From G963677485 sp942492855 (GTDB lineage: Bacteria > Armatimonadota > HRBIN16), in NCBI GenBank assembly GCA_942492855.1, contig OW818647.1, positions 1,860,001 to 1,924,000 of the forward strand: a stretch of 64,000 bases of DNA, read 5' to 3'. Below are positions 52,141-61,860 of the stretch, one piece after another. The notes below the pieces were generated by a model. The model made no database searches and had not been told where the DNA came from. It saw only the letters and a program-made list of their open reading frames with translations. The position numbers and the translations under genes are program-made. Within the stretch, counting starts at the first letter, position 1. The number at the start of each line of letters is the position of its first letter.

Positions 52141-53409
52141 ATGAGGAAATTCGGTTTGCTTATAGTAACAGCGTTGCTGCTATTGTCATGCGTATCTTTT
52201 GGTGAAGAGCAGTTGCCGACGCTTCCGAAAGAGGAACATTCCAAGATATTCGCACTGACAACCAAATACCTAAATGCCGTGCGCCTTGGTGATGCAAAGC
52301 AAATGAAACTGCTTGTCGATCCATCATCAGCAGACGCTAGAATATTGGGCAGTGATCCTGCAAAATACGTCCGCGATAGCCAGAGCAGATTTGATATGGT
52401 TGCTGACCACAATCCTGTGAAGATTACATCATTCAATATGGCTTCATGCTCCTGGAGAATGACGAAAAGCCTCGTCGATTACGTCTATACCAAATCACCT
52501 GATAATCTAAGCCCAAGTAACCTGGCTGTTGTAGAATACCGTTACCCTTATCAGCCGGTCACAGGGCTTCTCCTTGTCAGGAAGGGTGATAGTGGATGGA
52601 TAATGTGTTCTTTACTTTACCTAACCACAAATGTTTATAAATTTGAAACAGTATGGGATGCAGTGATTAGAAATGAAAAAGATGTTGTAAGTAGTACCAA
52701 ATACCCCTCCCGGAGTCATCAACCACAAACAAAGCAGACCATGAATATAAAACCAAAGGTAGTCAAATCAACAATACCTGCCTCAGACGGTAGTCAGGAT
52801 GCAGTTTCGCTTCCGAAAGAGGAACAGCTAAAAATCATCGCGATGACAACCAAATACCTGAATGCCTTGCGTCTCGGTGATGTAGGGAAAATGAAACAGA
52901 TTACCGACACATTATCATCAGATAGCGAGTTGTTGGATCGTAATCCGGCGAAATACGTCCGCTGTTATCAAGGTGTATATGATCTGATAGCAAACCGTGG
53001 TCCTGTGAATACTACATCATTTAGGATAGGTTCATGCCCCTGGAAAATGACTATGAGTCTCGTGAATTATACTTGTGGTGAGTCGCCCGGTAATCTGAAC
53101 CCAAGTAACTTGGCTGTTGTGGAATATCACAACCCTCGCCAGTCGGTCACTTGGCTGATACTTGTCAGGAAGGTAGATCATCAGTGGATTATGTGTTCTT
53201 TACCGCCCGCCACTACGGATTTATATAAATACAAGACAATATGGGAAGCACTGGTTAGTGATGACTATGATGTTAAAGGTGGTGGCAAAAACCCCTCCAG
53301 CAATAATGAGCCACAAACAGAACAGACTACGCAGATAAAACCAAAGGCGGTCATATCTTCACCCTCAACATTCGGCAACAAGGACGCTCCTTGTCAGGAA
53401 GGCAAATAA
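52141..53409 (+). CDS. Exported protein with two internal repeats, unknown function
   Basis: 422 residues. Signal peptide about 1-21 (FGLLIVTALLLLSCVSFG); a Cys in LLLLSC could make it a lipoprotein, but the lipobox is imperfect. Two copies of a ~170-residue unit follow: LPKEEHSKIFALTTKYLNAV to about residue 190, and LPKEEQLKIIAMTTKYLNAL from about 228, each with SNLAVVEY and a WIMCSLL/WIMCSLP strand. A Thr/Lys/Pro-rich linker ending in TMNIKPKVV is itself repeated at the C-terminus (TTQIKPKAV). Base composition is distinctly AT-richer than in the surrounding genes. I do not recognise the family. Confidence 0.65.
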   Translation: MRKFGLLIVTALLLLSCVSFGEEQLPTLPKEEHSKIFALTTKYLNAVRLGDAKQMKLLVDPSSADARILGSDPAKYVRDSQSRFDMVADHNPVKITSFNMASCSWRMTKSLVDYVYTKSPDNLSPSNLAVVEYRYPYQPVTGLLLVRKGDSGWIMCSLLYLTTNVYKFETVWDAVIRNEKDVVSSTKYPSRSHQPQTKQTMNIKPKVVKSTIPASDGSQDAVSLPKEEQLKIIAMTTKYLNALRLGDVGKMKQITDTLSSDSELLDRNPAKYVRCYQGVYDLIANRGPVNTTSFRIGSCPWKMTMSLVNYTCGESPGNLNPSNLAVVEYHNPRQSVTWLILVRKVDHQWIMCSLPPATTDLYKYKTIWEALVSDDYDVKGGGKNPSSNNEPQTEQTTQIKPKAVISSPSTFGNKDAPCQEGK

Positions 53410-53474
53410 GCGTTCGCCGTTCGGTTCGCGGTTCAGACAAACATCCGCGGCACCGTGGCCGGTCGTTGATTTAC

Positions 53475-53560
53475 CGGCTGACCAGCCCCGCGGCGATGGG
53501 TTCCATCGCCCATTGCTGATCAGTTAGCAGCCCGCAAGCGGGCGCAGGGGAGGGCCACCT
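53475..53560. repeat. Degenerate family A element
   Basis: GACCAGCCCCGCGGCGATGG through TTCCATCGCCCATTGCTGATCA and GCAGCCCGCAAGCGGGCGCA. The central part of the hairpin is deleted relative to full copies. The rest of 53410-53850 turns markedly AT-rich after about 53620 and contains no gene I can support. Confidence 0.65.
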
Positions 53561-53850
53561 CCATTGAATCGGTGATCGCGACGCGGTAGGCTTGGTGCTT
53601 TGCTCCCCAAAAGGTCGAATGGCTGATCTTCTTTATTTTCGGACATAACGCAGATACTACCATAATGATGAAACGAATTTAGAAATCTACTGTGATATGT
53701 TAGTCCTACACCTTGACATGGAATGAAACGAAAGAGTATAGTTATATCAAGCTGTCAGAAAACATATACAATTAGGCGATATATTCCTTCTTTGACAGGC
53801 GTCTATAGCCGTAAATCACATAGGTGATGTCTATCTCCATGAGGTGAAAC

Positions 53851-54330
53851 ATGATGAGTAATGTCATAGACTTACGCATGTACAGCAGAAGTATCTTGCC
53901 CTACGTAGATGGTAGGCATTATATCATTAGAGACGAATCGAGGTCGATCACTGATTTCCGAAAATCTCACAATGATGTTGCTGGTTTGCTATCAACTATT
54001 CGTGAGACACCGACGCGTATCACAATAACACGACCATATTACGAGGATGTTACTCACTTATTATCAATCATCGAGCCGGTGTTGGTGACAGCTACCATTA
54101 CTTCGGCTTACGCATTGATTTTAGTTGTAACCACACCAGCAGTAATCAGCAGTAATTATCGGTGCGTTATATATGCCAGCATAGACACAGAAGGGGGAGT
54201 CACAATCAAGTATTTCGTTACTTCCGTACATGGAGCACCTCTCTTTTTTGATGCGACACGCAGAGAAATACTCGTAGTAGACGAAAGAACAAGACGTACA
54301 TCCACCCTAGTTCAACTTCCAAGTCTATAA
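53851..54330 (+). CDS. Hypothetical protein in an AT-rich island
   Basis: 159 residues. Opens MMSNVIDLRMYSRSILPYVD, then alternating hydrophobic strands (TRITITRPYYEDVTHLLSII, LVTATITSAYALILVVTT, CVIYASIDTEGGVTIKYFV) and a charged C-terminus (DATRREILVVDERTRRTST). No signal peptide or clear membrane helix. GAGGTG four bases before the ATG supports the start. Codon and base use are AT-rich relative to the window, which hints at acquisition from elsewhere. I do not recognise it. Confidence 0.5.
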   Translation: MMSNVIDLRMYSRSILPYVDGRHYIIRDESRSITDFRKSHNDVAGLLSTIRETPTRITITRPYYEDVTHLLSIIEPVLVTATITSAYALILVVTTPAVISSNYRCVIYASIDTEGGVTIKYFVTSVHGAPLFFDATRREILVVDERTRRTSTLVQLPSL

Positions 54331-54414
54331 GTGCTAGATCAGACGCTTCGTAAATGATGCGATACTACTCGCAGCAGTCACCCCTGTGTAGCCATGATAA
54401 GGGGAGATAGACCC

Positions 54415-54486
54415 ATGAAGCCAGATGACGCATTTTACCAATTCGTCGTAGATACTGCTAGACATAATTCACAGCCAGTAAACTAG
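54415..54486 (+). pseudogene. Possible gene fragment cut off by a family A element
   Basis: A 23-codon frame (MKPDDAFYQFVVDTARHNSQ then PVN) has a plausible GGGGAG site ten bases upstream. Its TAG stop is the first triplet of the repeat's CTAGACGCG boundary. This looks like the 5' end of a gene interrupted by insertion of the element, though a genuine microprotein or chance frame is possible. Confidence 0.3.
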
Positions 54487-54682
54487 ACGCGCGGTGAGGG
54501 AACCCCGTTAAGGGACGAAGTCCCGTGGGGTGACTAAACCCGCGGCATAATTTATGGTCACCTCGATACAAACCACCAGCCCCGCTGCGACGGGTTCCAT
54601 CGCCCCGTAAACGGGGCTCCATCACCCATCGCTGATCATATACAGCCCGCAAGCGGGCGCAGCGGGGAGGCGGCCACCGCCG
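54482..54682. repeat. Single family A element
   Basis: Begins ACTAGACGCGCGGTGAGGG, contains AGGGACGAAGTCCC, then CGACGGGTTCCATCGCCCCG, the pairing CATCACCCATCGCTGATCA, and GCCCGCAAGCGGGC. It ends three bases before the stop of the 54685 gene. Confidence 0.75.
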
Positions 54683-54684
54683 CA

Positions 54685-57432
54685 TCACCCTACCCTCACC
54701 CGCCTGTTCTTGAACCGCAGCCACATGGAGCCATCGTTCTTCGGCAGAAGCTGCTTGTATGGTGCCATCACCTCGGGCGTCCATTCGCTCATGACCACCC
54801 AGCTGCCCTTGCCTTCCGGTATACGCGCGGAGAGGGCACTACCCAACTGCTGCATCCGTAACGGTGCCAGGTGCTGGCTAATGAAGCACACGGCGCCTGC
54901 TTTGACACAACTCTGCAAGGCACCCATGGTTTGTTCCGACAACTCGACACCACAGGCGAAAATCACGCCGACACCCTTCAGATGCTTCAACCCGACATTG
55001 TGGTCGAACACCGCCACCGCCGGACTGGGTATAGTGAACCGCCAGATCTGATAGGCATGGGGCGGTGATACTGGCTCGCCGTTGAAGTTCACAGCACGGC
55101 CATTGAGCACCCCATCGGTCAGTAGCGACCAGACCTGCATGTGCTCTCGGGTTTGCGGGCTGGAGTGCAGGTTCATCGCTCCATACAGGTAATCCCAGTA
55201 TTGGCAGCTTGCCTGTCCCCAGTCGCTGTCAGGGAAGCGCACGATGGCCACCTCCGGCTGATAGTCGCGGTAGCTATACCCGCGCGGATGAGCCGGAATC
55301 CACTGTGTGACGTGCTCTTTAAACACCCTGCCGTGGCGAGTGAGGGTGTAGCTGCTGCCGTTCTGCGAATACATCTTGGTCGCCGATTCCACGTAGCAAG
55401 TGTCCACACCAGCCAGATGACAGCACCGCATGGCCATCTGCATGTAACGGGCACTGTGTCCTGGGAGATCAGCATAATACCAAAGGTCGGGACTGAACCA
55501 TAACTGTGCATTGTGCTGAAGTGCGGCTCCCAGTGCCTCTGCCAGCACCACAGGATGCACGTCCTCTTTCAAAAGCTTCGGCGCGAGGGTCATTCCGCAC
55601 TCCGCCATCGGAGGCCACAACGCCGGGAACACGCTCTCCACCAGCATCCTGGCCCCATACTGCAGGTTGCGCTTCACAAGACGGCCCACGACCTGTTTGA
55701 ATGTAGAGTAAGCATCGTGCAGAGATAACCCCATCGTCTCCACATAGAACGGCTTGCGGTTGGGCTCAGGAAGCTGACTATAGCCGTTCCGACTGAGCTG
55801 CATATGCTCCGATTCGTCGTAAGTGACGCCTTCGAACACCCTTGTGGCGGCGGCTTTGCGGAGGGTATCCGGGTCCACATCCCAGCGGAAGCAGCCGTCG
55901 GCGGCTTCAAAACTGTTCTTGCCGTTGGTGCTGTTGCTGACCGGGGTGTAGTTCGGCATCTCCACGTTGAATGTGAAGTGGGTGCCGGTCGCCTTGCAGT
56001 AAGCACAGAGGTCATCGGTGATACCCGTCTGTGTCTCCAAGGGCGTGATATGCGCCACCCACAGGTTCAAATCCATCTCGCGATAGCTCCAGAGCATCGC
56101 GGGGTGACGCACCGTCCAGGCGTAGTCGGTCGCGCCAAGCAACTGCTTCCGGCGTGTATACGGCTTGAGTTTCGGCAGAAGCGAGGAGATGGAACTCTGA
56201 CCTTTGGGCACAACCGCAAACGCGGCGGTCGCCACGAGGTTTCCACTGCGAGCGGTCGCTCGGTACAACCCCTCCGCGAGCTTCGGCAGTGTCATTTCCG
56301 CCTGCATCTGGGCATCTCCGCTGGGCTGACACCGCACGAAGGGCACGGTCACCCGCACGCCGTTCCACTCCTCGATTTCAATCCGAACTTGGTTGTCATC
56401 GATTGTCTCGAGCCCGTGAATAGCGACCGTCAATCCAATCGGCTGACCCTGTTCATACAGCTCTTTTCGTCCGCTGGTTTGAATACTCAACAAGCTCTGT
56501 GAAGGAGCCACGCCTTCGTCCAGCATATCGTTGACCCGGGCGGGAAGGTAGGCCATCCAATCGGGAAAAAGGCTGGATTTCGGCAGACGGGGCGTTCCGT
56601 GATCGGTGATCGTCTTCTCATCACTGGTGATCTGGGCGAGTTTGACACCCTGTTTGTCCGCCACCGCCAGCTCGCACAACATGCTGCACTCCGGCAGGGA
56701 GTTGAAGTGATAGCTTAACAGCAGTTCTTCCGCGCTCGAATGCATCTCCGAGGCCACGGATCCCTGCCCCGGAATCACCGACCAGCCCGTCAGCTCCAGC
56801 GGTTCGCCGTTGGTGCGCACGTCCGAGAGCGTGAGTCCGCCTTTCGAGCTGACCTTGACATCCTTCTGGTCGATACGCAGCCGGATGGTGCTCACTTTTG
56901 TCCAGTCGAAAGCCTCATTGGGAGAGAACTGCTTTTCGGTGCGGGGGTGAATGCGAAATGACCTCTGCGCACCTGAGGTGTCAAACCCAAGATCACTGTG
57001 TCCTGACTCCGGGCAGATATAGCCGCTGAGACGACCCTCTGCATCGATGAACTGCACATAGACCCACTCAGAGAACCGAACATCGCGCACTGTGAAATCC
57101 AACCGCGTCAGTGATGTGGGAGCGGGCAGTGCCTTATCGAGGTAGAGCCAGCAGTTGGCCGCATTGGTCTTCCTGGCAAGAACCTCCACCTCAACTGTGT
57201 TCAGGCCAGGCTTAGCCATCTCCATGACCCGCCAGTTCACACCCTGCCAGTCCTCGGTGATTCCCACCGGCTGCTCGTTCAGCCACACTCGGCACAGATC
57301 GCTGGCTACAACTCGAAGCATGGCGATATCAAAAGCGGACGGCAGTTGGCCGCTCAGACGGTAGCGAACGCGGGTGATATCGGGGCGTTCAGTCTGGGTA
57401 GTGGCCCACTGCGCCAGCTTTTCATACTGCAT
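54685..57432 (-). CDS. Large glycoside-hydrolase-like multidomain protein, last gene of the right-hand operon
   Basis: 915 residues, no signal peptide. An N-terminal galactose-binding-like jelly-roll (RYRLSGQLPSAFDIAMLRVV, DLCRVWLNEQPVGITEDWQG) is followed by beta-sandwich domains and, from about residue 430, a barrel-like region (YAWTVRHPAMLWSYREMDLN, TRVFEGVTYDESEHMQLS, QLWFSPDLWYYADLPGHSAR). The candidate acidic catalytic residues (YDESEH) cannot be assigned with confidence. It may be an undescribed hydrolase group; no CAZy family is recognised. It begins 14 bp after the amidohydrolase gene. A role in plant or microbial glycan breakdown is inferred from the operon. Confidence 0.6.
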   Translation of the reverse strand: MQYEKLAQWATTQTERPDITRVRYRLSGQLPSAFDIAMLRVVASDLCRVWLNEQPVGITEDWQGVNWRVMEMAKPGLNTVEVEVLARKTNAANCWLYLDKALPAPTSLTRLDFTVRDVRFSEWVYVQFIDAEGRLSGYICPESGHSDLGFDTSGAQRSFRIHPRTEKQFSPNEAFDWTKVSTIRLRIDQKDVKVSSKGGLTLSDVRTNGEPLELTGWSVIPGQGSVASEMHSSAEELLLSYHFNSLPECSMLCELAVADKQGVKLAQITSDEKTITDHGTPRLPKSSLFPDWMAYLPARVNDMLDEGVAPSQSLLSIQTSGRKELYEQGQPIGLTVAIHGLETIDDNQVRIEIEEWNGVRVTVPFVRCQPSGDAQMQAEMTLPKLAEGLYRATARSGNLVATAAFAVVPKGQSSISSLLPKLKPYTRRKQLLGATDYAWTVRHPAMLWSYREMDLNLWVAHITPLETQTGITDDLCAYCKATGTHFTFNVEMPNYTPVSNSTNGKNSFEAADGCFRWDVDPDTLRKAAATRVFEGVTYDESEHMQLSRNGYSQLPEPNRKPFYVETMGLSLHDAYSTFKQVVGRLVKRNLQYGARMLVESVFPALWPPMAECGMTLAPKLLKEDVHPVVLAEALGAALQHNAQLWFSPDLWYYADLPGHSARYMQMAMRCCHLAGVDTCYVESATKMYSQNGSSYTLTRHGRVFKEHVTQWIPAHPRGYSYRDYQPEVAIVRFPDSDWGQASCQYWDYLYGAMNLHSSPQTREHMQVWSLLTDGVLNGRAVNFNGEPVSPPHAYQIWRFTIPSPAVAVFDHNVGLKHLKGVGVIFACGVELSEQTMGALQSCVKAGAVCFISQHLAPLRMQQLGSALSARIPEGKGSWVVMSEWTPEVMAPYKQLLPKNDGSMWLRFKNRRVRVG

Positions 57433-57446
57433 CGGATATCAGCCGT

Positions 57447-58235
57447 TCATAGCGAAATCAGCCGTTGGGCGTTCCTGTAGAAGATGTTCCGTCGGTCCTC
57501 ATCTGTAATATCAGCCCCCAGCACGGCGCCGATGTAATACCACTCGCTGAACCAGGGGAAGTCGGTGCCATACACCACCTTCTCCGATCCCGCCCCATGC
57601 ACCATATGCTCGAGCACAGAGGATTCGTCCAGCACCGCGGTCAGCTCCATATACACGTTCGGGAACTCATTTGCCAGACTGATCGCGGTATCCCAGGCAC
57701 CATGAAGCGAGTGACCCATCAAGATGTTCAGATCGGGGTATTTCGTCGCCGTCTGGGCGATCAACTCCGCTGTGCAGTAGATATCGGGCGTCCAGGTATG
57801 CATGAGAATCGGCAGCCCGCGGGCATTCGCAAAATCGAGCACAGGTCGGTAGCGCTCATCATCCAGCCGGACCGCATGATACGCGGACAGGAACTTGAAG
57901 CCCACAAACACATCCGCACTCTGATCGTAGCGCTCAAGGTCACGGGCGACCGCATCCGGGTAGTTGGGGTTGATGCCGCAATAGCAGCGTATGCGGTCGG
58001 GATACTTCCGAGCGATCTCGATATTGGGTTCATTGCCGGCATCTGGACTGAACAAGCTGGTATGGTGACACATCACCAGCAGCTTCACACCCGATCGGTT
58101 CAGGTAGTCGACAGCGGGTTCGTCCTCAGCCATGGGCATGTGCAGCCCGTATTCGGGCCCCCAATGGCCATGCAGGTCGTAGATGGGGCAGTCCTCCACC
58201 GCGGCATTGTCTCGAAACTTCTGCAGCAGACTCAT
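57447..58235 (-). CDS. Amidohydrolase-2 family metal-dependent hydrolase (intact)
   Basis: 262 residues. A TIM-barrel amidohydrolase with the first-strand HxH intact (IYDLHGHWG, His22 and His24), a later His in LPILMHTWTPDI, another in ILMGHSLHGAWD and the closing Asp in YGTDFPWF. These provide a mononuclear metal site. The family includes decarboxylases and lactonases acting on sugar acids or aromatic acids; the substrate is unknown. The start overlaps the preceding paralogue's stop by four bases (ATGA), so the two are coupled and perhaps form a heteromer. Confidence 0.82.
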   Translation of the reverse strand: MSLLQKFRDNAAVEDCPIYDLHGHWGPEYGLHMPMAEDEPAVDYLNRSGVKLLVMCHHTSLFSPDAGNEPNIEIARKYPDRIRCYCGINPNYPDAVARDLERYDQSADVFVGFKFLSAYHAVRLDDERYRPVLDFANARGLPILMHTWTPDIYCTAELIAQTATKYPDLNILMGHSLHGAWDTAISLANEFPNVYMELTAVLDESSVLEHMVHGAGSEKVVYGTDFPWFSEWYYIGAVLGADITDEDRRNIFYRNAQRLISL

Positions 58236-58981
58236 AGCTGCACCTCGTCAATCACCCGCTGCATGTTGCCGTAAGCGATCAACTGCCTGTCCGCATCGGA
58301 GATATCGGAGTGCCGTAGGTCCAGCGACGCCGCCTCGGGGTATCGGGCTGGGTAACCGCTGCCGAACACAAACCGCTGAGCCCCATACCGCTTCACCCCG
58401 TCTTCAATCGCGGAAGCGGTGATGGAATACATACTGGTATCCACCATCACGCGAGGGTAGTTTTCCAGCAGCGGGTAGATGAAGCGGCTTTGGCTCCACA
58501 CCCCTGTGTCACACACGATGCAGGTAAGCTCGGGGTAATCCGCCATCAGCGTATAAACGGTGTTCCAGCTCGAGCCGCAGGCCAGCGAGACCATGAGCGG
58601 AATTCCACGCTGCGAAAGCTCATCAAGGAACCCGCCAAACACCACGCGGTTCAACAAATAGAAGTGCTGTTCCGGCATGGCGCGTAACGCGACGATGCGC
58701 TCTGTTACCATCTTCTCAAAAAAGCGGTCGCAGATCACCTCGCCGGTCTGTGGTGGCAAGATGCTCCAACAACCTAGCAGACGGTCGCAACCGGCAATCG
58801 CCTCGCTGATCAGCGCGTTCCCCGCCTGAGCGGAGCTGTCGTGCTGGGCGATGTGCCATGCCAGCCCCTTCTCGATACCGGCATCATCCATCATATGCAG
58901 CACGTCTTCGCGGCTGATGCCTGGCTCAGGCAGCCCTCGGACCGGTTTACCAAGGCAGATATTCACATCGAACATTTTCAA
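58232..58981 (-). CDS. Amidohydrolase-2 family paralogue lacking the metal ligands
   Basis: 249 residues; TTG 58981 is well spaced from GGAGG, and ATG 58975 is the alternative. Same fold and length as the following gene, but the HxH is FDVNICLG (Asn and Cys) and the terminal Asp motif TDFP is GSGYP. It should therefore not bind the catalytic metal and is probably a structural or regulatory partner of the intact enzyme, to which it is translationally coupled. Alternatively it has gained another function. Confidence 0.75.
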   Translation of the reverse strand: MKMFDVNICLGKPVRGLPEPGISREDVLHMMDDAGIEKGLAWHIAQHDSSAQAGNALISEAIAGCDRLLGCWSILPPQTGEVICDRFFEKMVTERIVALRAMPEQHFYLLNRVVFGGFLDELSQRGIPLMVSLACGSSWNTVYTLMADYPELTCIVCDTGVWSQSRFIYPLLENYPRVMVDTSMYSITASAIEDGVKRYGAQRFVFGSGYPARYPEAASLDLRHSDISDADRQLIAYGNMQRVIDEVQL

Positions 58982-59017
58982 GGGTGCACCTCCGTGATCA
59001 AGTATATGTAATTGGTG

Positions 59018-61837
59018 CTATTCAGTTGGTGCACCACGGTCGATGAGCATCCTCACCAGCAGGTCCTCGTTCAGCCTGTAGGCCGGATGGAAGTCGCTAC
59101 CCTCCACATATGCCAGCAGGCTATGACGAAGCTGCCTGGCGGCAGGGCGGCGATCGGCATCTGTCTCAAGGTCCATGGCACACACCAATAGTTGTCCCGC
59201 ACCCACACGGGTTTCGAAGATCACACCAAGCTTTGAGTTTCGGTCGTAGTTGTCAATCACCTGCACAATCGGGCGGTAGTCTGGCGGTGTTTCGTCCAGT
59301 ATGACAGCTTTGGACCGGTTGGTCACATCACCTGCGCCGCGTTCCCAGTTCTCGTATACGGACGGCGGTGCACCCGCGACACGGAAGGAATCTGCAGCCG
59401 AGAACCGTCCCAGCAGGTCGGCCCACTGCCAGTCGCTGTGGGATTCGGTGGGGAACTGCGCGAGTGCCGGGTGTTTCGGGTCACAGAGTATGCCAAGGGT
59501 GCCGGTCTGGTTGAATAGGCGCAGGCTCCAGAAGGTCGGCAGAAAACTGCCAGGAATCGCATTCCTGCCGGGTGCCACTGGCTCAAATCGACGCATAGAA
59601 TCAGGACCAAGCATCGCTTGAACCGGCTTGATCACGCCTTCGCGCGGGGAAGAGAACAGCAGCACCCGTTCGCCTGCTGCTAAAGCCTGACGGGTCGCGG
59701 CGTCATAGGCATACGCTATCCGAACCCCGGCTGGCGGCGCGGATTGGATCTTGGGATACACCCAAATGTTCCACGAATTCGATGTACCTGCTCCGCTGAC
59801 GGTCAGGACCAACCTCGAAGGGCTGCTGATGGAATCAAAGGAGGCCGATATCGCGCCTAGGGTCGTCACACGGCCAGTCTTGATCAGCATCTCAGGCCAG
59901 CTACCATGGGCGATCAGCTTGCCATCGGGCTGCTTAATCGTCCACTCTGCGTGCGTGCGAATATCTTTCGGGGCGTAATGGGCGATTTCAGCGGTGGCGT
60001 TGAAACCATCATCTGTGCTCAGCACACGCTTCGACATGCGCAGCAGACACACAGTCGGTGCGCAGAACCGGCGGAACTGTTCTGGTGTGATCAAACCTTT
60101 GGAGTCCCAGAAGGCATCCAGCCAACCCACCAGGGCAGCACCCTCACCAGGGAAGTCCCGTGCATCCAGTATCTGCAGCCCGCCGTATGGCCATGTGCGC
60201 AGACTTGCCTCAATCTCATCTTTATACAGTTCCATGCTCAAAGCCCCGCTGGCTTGATGGAATGCTTTGGCCTGATCGAGCATGTGGTGTTGATACAGCA
60301 TCTCACGGTAGCTCTCAAAGTTGTGCGCCCGTAAAGTGCCGGTGTATTTTTTTATCTCGTCAAAATTGGGATACATCGACCACTGACCAACCTCGTGGGC
60401 GAAGGTCGGCACGGTCACCTCCGATGAGTGTGCATTCTGTTCTCCACCGGCTATCCAGTCGGGGGAGTCTGACCGTCGGTCCCAGTCTGTTCGTGGCCCT
60501 ATGACCCCACGTTGTCCGGTTTCGAAATAATCACCACTGGCCTGTATCGAGCCACCTTCACATCGGTATAGCCGACGCGGGTCTTTTTTGCGGCTGTCCC
60601 TCACCAGCGTGTCAAGTGCTCCAGCCGATTCGTTCCCCATCCCCATGAAGCCAAATGACGGATGGTTGCCGTAGGTTTCAAGAATCAGATCAAGCTCGTC
60701 GCGAATCCATTGGTCCCGCGCCGGGTGATCGCCGTATGCAGGCGCATCGATCGTCCATAATGGCAGTTCAATCTGGTAAAGGAAACCCATCTCATCTGCG
60801 GCCTCAAACGCGGCTTCAGGCGGACACCAGGAGTTGAACCTCATGAAGTTAAGTCCGTAGGACTTGCATATCTTCAGCACTCTGAGCCAGGCCGCCTTAT
60901 CCATCGGCGGATACCCAGTCAGCGGATAGACACATTCGTTGATGGTACCTCGAAAAAACGCTGGACGACCATTCACCAGGAACTGCCGATCCTTTGTGGT
61001 GATCTCGCGGAGTCCATAGCTTACCTGTTTTACTTCACTGTAGATGCCAGACTTAAGCGACACATCCACCGTGCGAATGGAAGGTGCGAACTCATCCCAT
61101 GCCGCGCGGTGGTCATGGAATGGAACAACCACCACACCGCCATCGGTTGGTATGACGTGCTGCTGCCCTAGAATCTGCACATCCGCAGCCTGGCCCGTTT
61201 GGTTCCCTACATCAACCTTCAGCAGATCAGGGTAGACCTGCACCGACTTGATCCACACCGGATTCGTCGCCCGGAGTTCGATTTTGCCGATAATGCCATT
61301 CCAGTTGCCCTGCGTGTCCTCAGTGATGGCAAATCCCCACGTGCCAATCGGAATCTTATAGGTGTTGTCAATGCACACCGTCAGGGTATGATGGCCAGGC
61401 GCGAGCACGCCCAGCTCATGCAGGTGTGGAACACTCAGGCTGTTTTTCATGCCGACAATGCGATCATCAACCCAGACCGTGCTCTCCCAGTGGCACCGCT
61501 CCAGGAATAGCTCCACACGCTGACCCTGCCAACTGGCGGGGATGTTTATATCCCGCTGATACCAGGCACGCCCTTCATACATGATGACTCGGGTAAGCCT
61601 GCCAACTGCCGGTGTTTCGGTCTTTACGCCATATCCGTTCTGCTCAGTAGACCCGGGAAGCTTGGTTATATCTGGCAGCACTTTTGTGTGCCACGCCTCA
61701 CTCAGGCCCCTGTTTTGAGTGTCAAGCTGAAACCGCCACTGCCCGGACAGCGGAAGTGTACCGCCGGTAGCCGCGCTGCTGAATGTGCTACTACCGGCCG
61801 GAAGAGCCGTTGTCAGGGCGATGCATTTGTTGTTCAT
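59018..61837 (-). CDS. Glycoside hydrolase family 2 (LacZ-like, HEVGQW subgroup)
   Basis: 939 residues, AGGAG six bases upstream. Jelly-roll (WYQRDINIPASWQGQRVELF, ESTVWVDDRIVGMKNSLSV), Ig-like domain, and TIM barrel with both catalytic glutamates: acid/base in FMGMGNESAG and nucleophile in TFAHEVGQWSMYP. A large C-terminal part (~650-939) contains further beta-sandwich domains and a GATase-like segment. The N-terminus lacks a clear signal peptide (MNNKCIALTTALPAGSSTFS). It cleaves beta-linked sugars from oligosaccharides; which one is unknown. In the operon it lies between the aminotransferase and the amidohydrolase pair. Confidence 0.9.
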   Translation of the reverse strand: MNNKCIALTTALPAGSSTFSSAATGGTLPLSGQWRFQLDTQNRGLSEAWHTKVLPDITKLPGSTEQNGYGVKTETPAVGRLTRVIMYEGRAWYQRDINIPASWQGQRVELFLERCHWESTVWVDDRIVGMKNSLSVPHLHELGVLAPGHHTLTVCIDNTYKIPIGTWGFAITEDTQGNWNGIIGKIELRATNPVWIKSVQVYPDLLKVDVGNQTGQAADVQILGQQHVIPTDGGVVVVPFHDHRAAWDEFAPSIRTVDVSLKSGIYSEVKQVSYGLREITTKDRQFLVNGRPAFFRGTINECVYPLTGYPPMDKAAWLRVLKICKSYGLNFMRFNSWCPPEAAFEAADEMGFLYQIELPLWTIDAPAYGDHPARDQWIRDELDLILETYGNHPSFGFMGMGNESAGALDTLVRDSRKKDPRRLYRCEGGSIQASGDYFETGQRGVIGPRTDWDRRSDSPDWIAGGEQNAHSSEVTVPTFAHEVGQWSMYPNFDEIKKYTGTLRAHNFESYREMLYQHHMLDQAKAFHQASGALSMELYKDEIEASLRTWPYGGLQILDARDFPGEGAALVGWLDAFWDSKGLITPEQFRRFCAPTVCLLRMSKRVLSTDDGFNATAEIAHYAPKDIRTHAEWTIKQPDGKLIAHGSWPEMLIKTGRVTTLGAISASFDSISSPSRLVLTVSGAGTSNSWNIWVYPKIQSAPPAGVRIAYAYDAATRQALAAGERVLLFSSPREGVIKPVQAMLGPDSMRRFEPVAPGRNAIPGSFLPTFWSLRLFNQTGTLGILCDPKHPALAQFPTESHSDWQWADLLGRFSAADSFRVAGAPPSVYENWERGAGDVTNRSKAVILDETPPDYRPIVQVIDNYDRNSKLGVIFETRVGAGQLLVCAMDLETDADRRPAARQLRHSLLAYVEGSDFHPAYRLNEDLLVRMLIDRGAPTE

Positions 61838-61860
61838 TCTAGACTCCTGCGGTCAGCCTG

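Noticed and set aside
53792..53820. TTGACA at 53792 as promoter of the 53851 gene
   Set aside because: No acceptable -10 hexamer at 16-18 bp.
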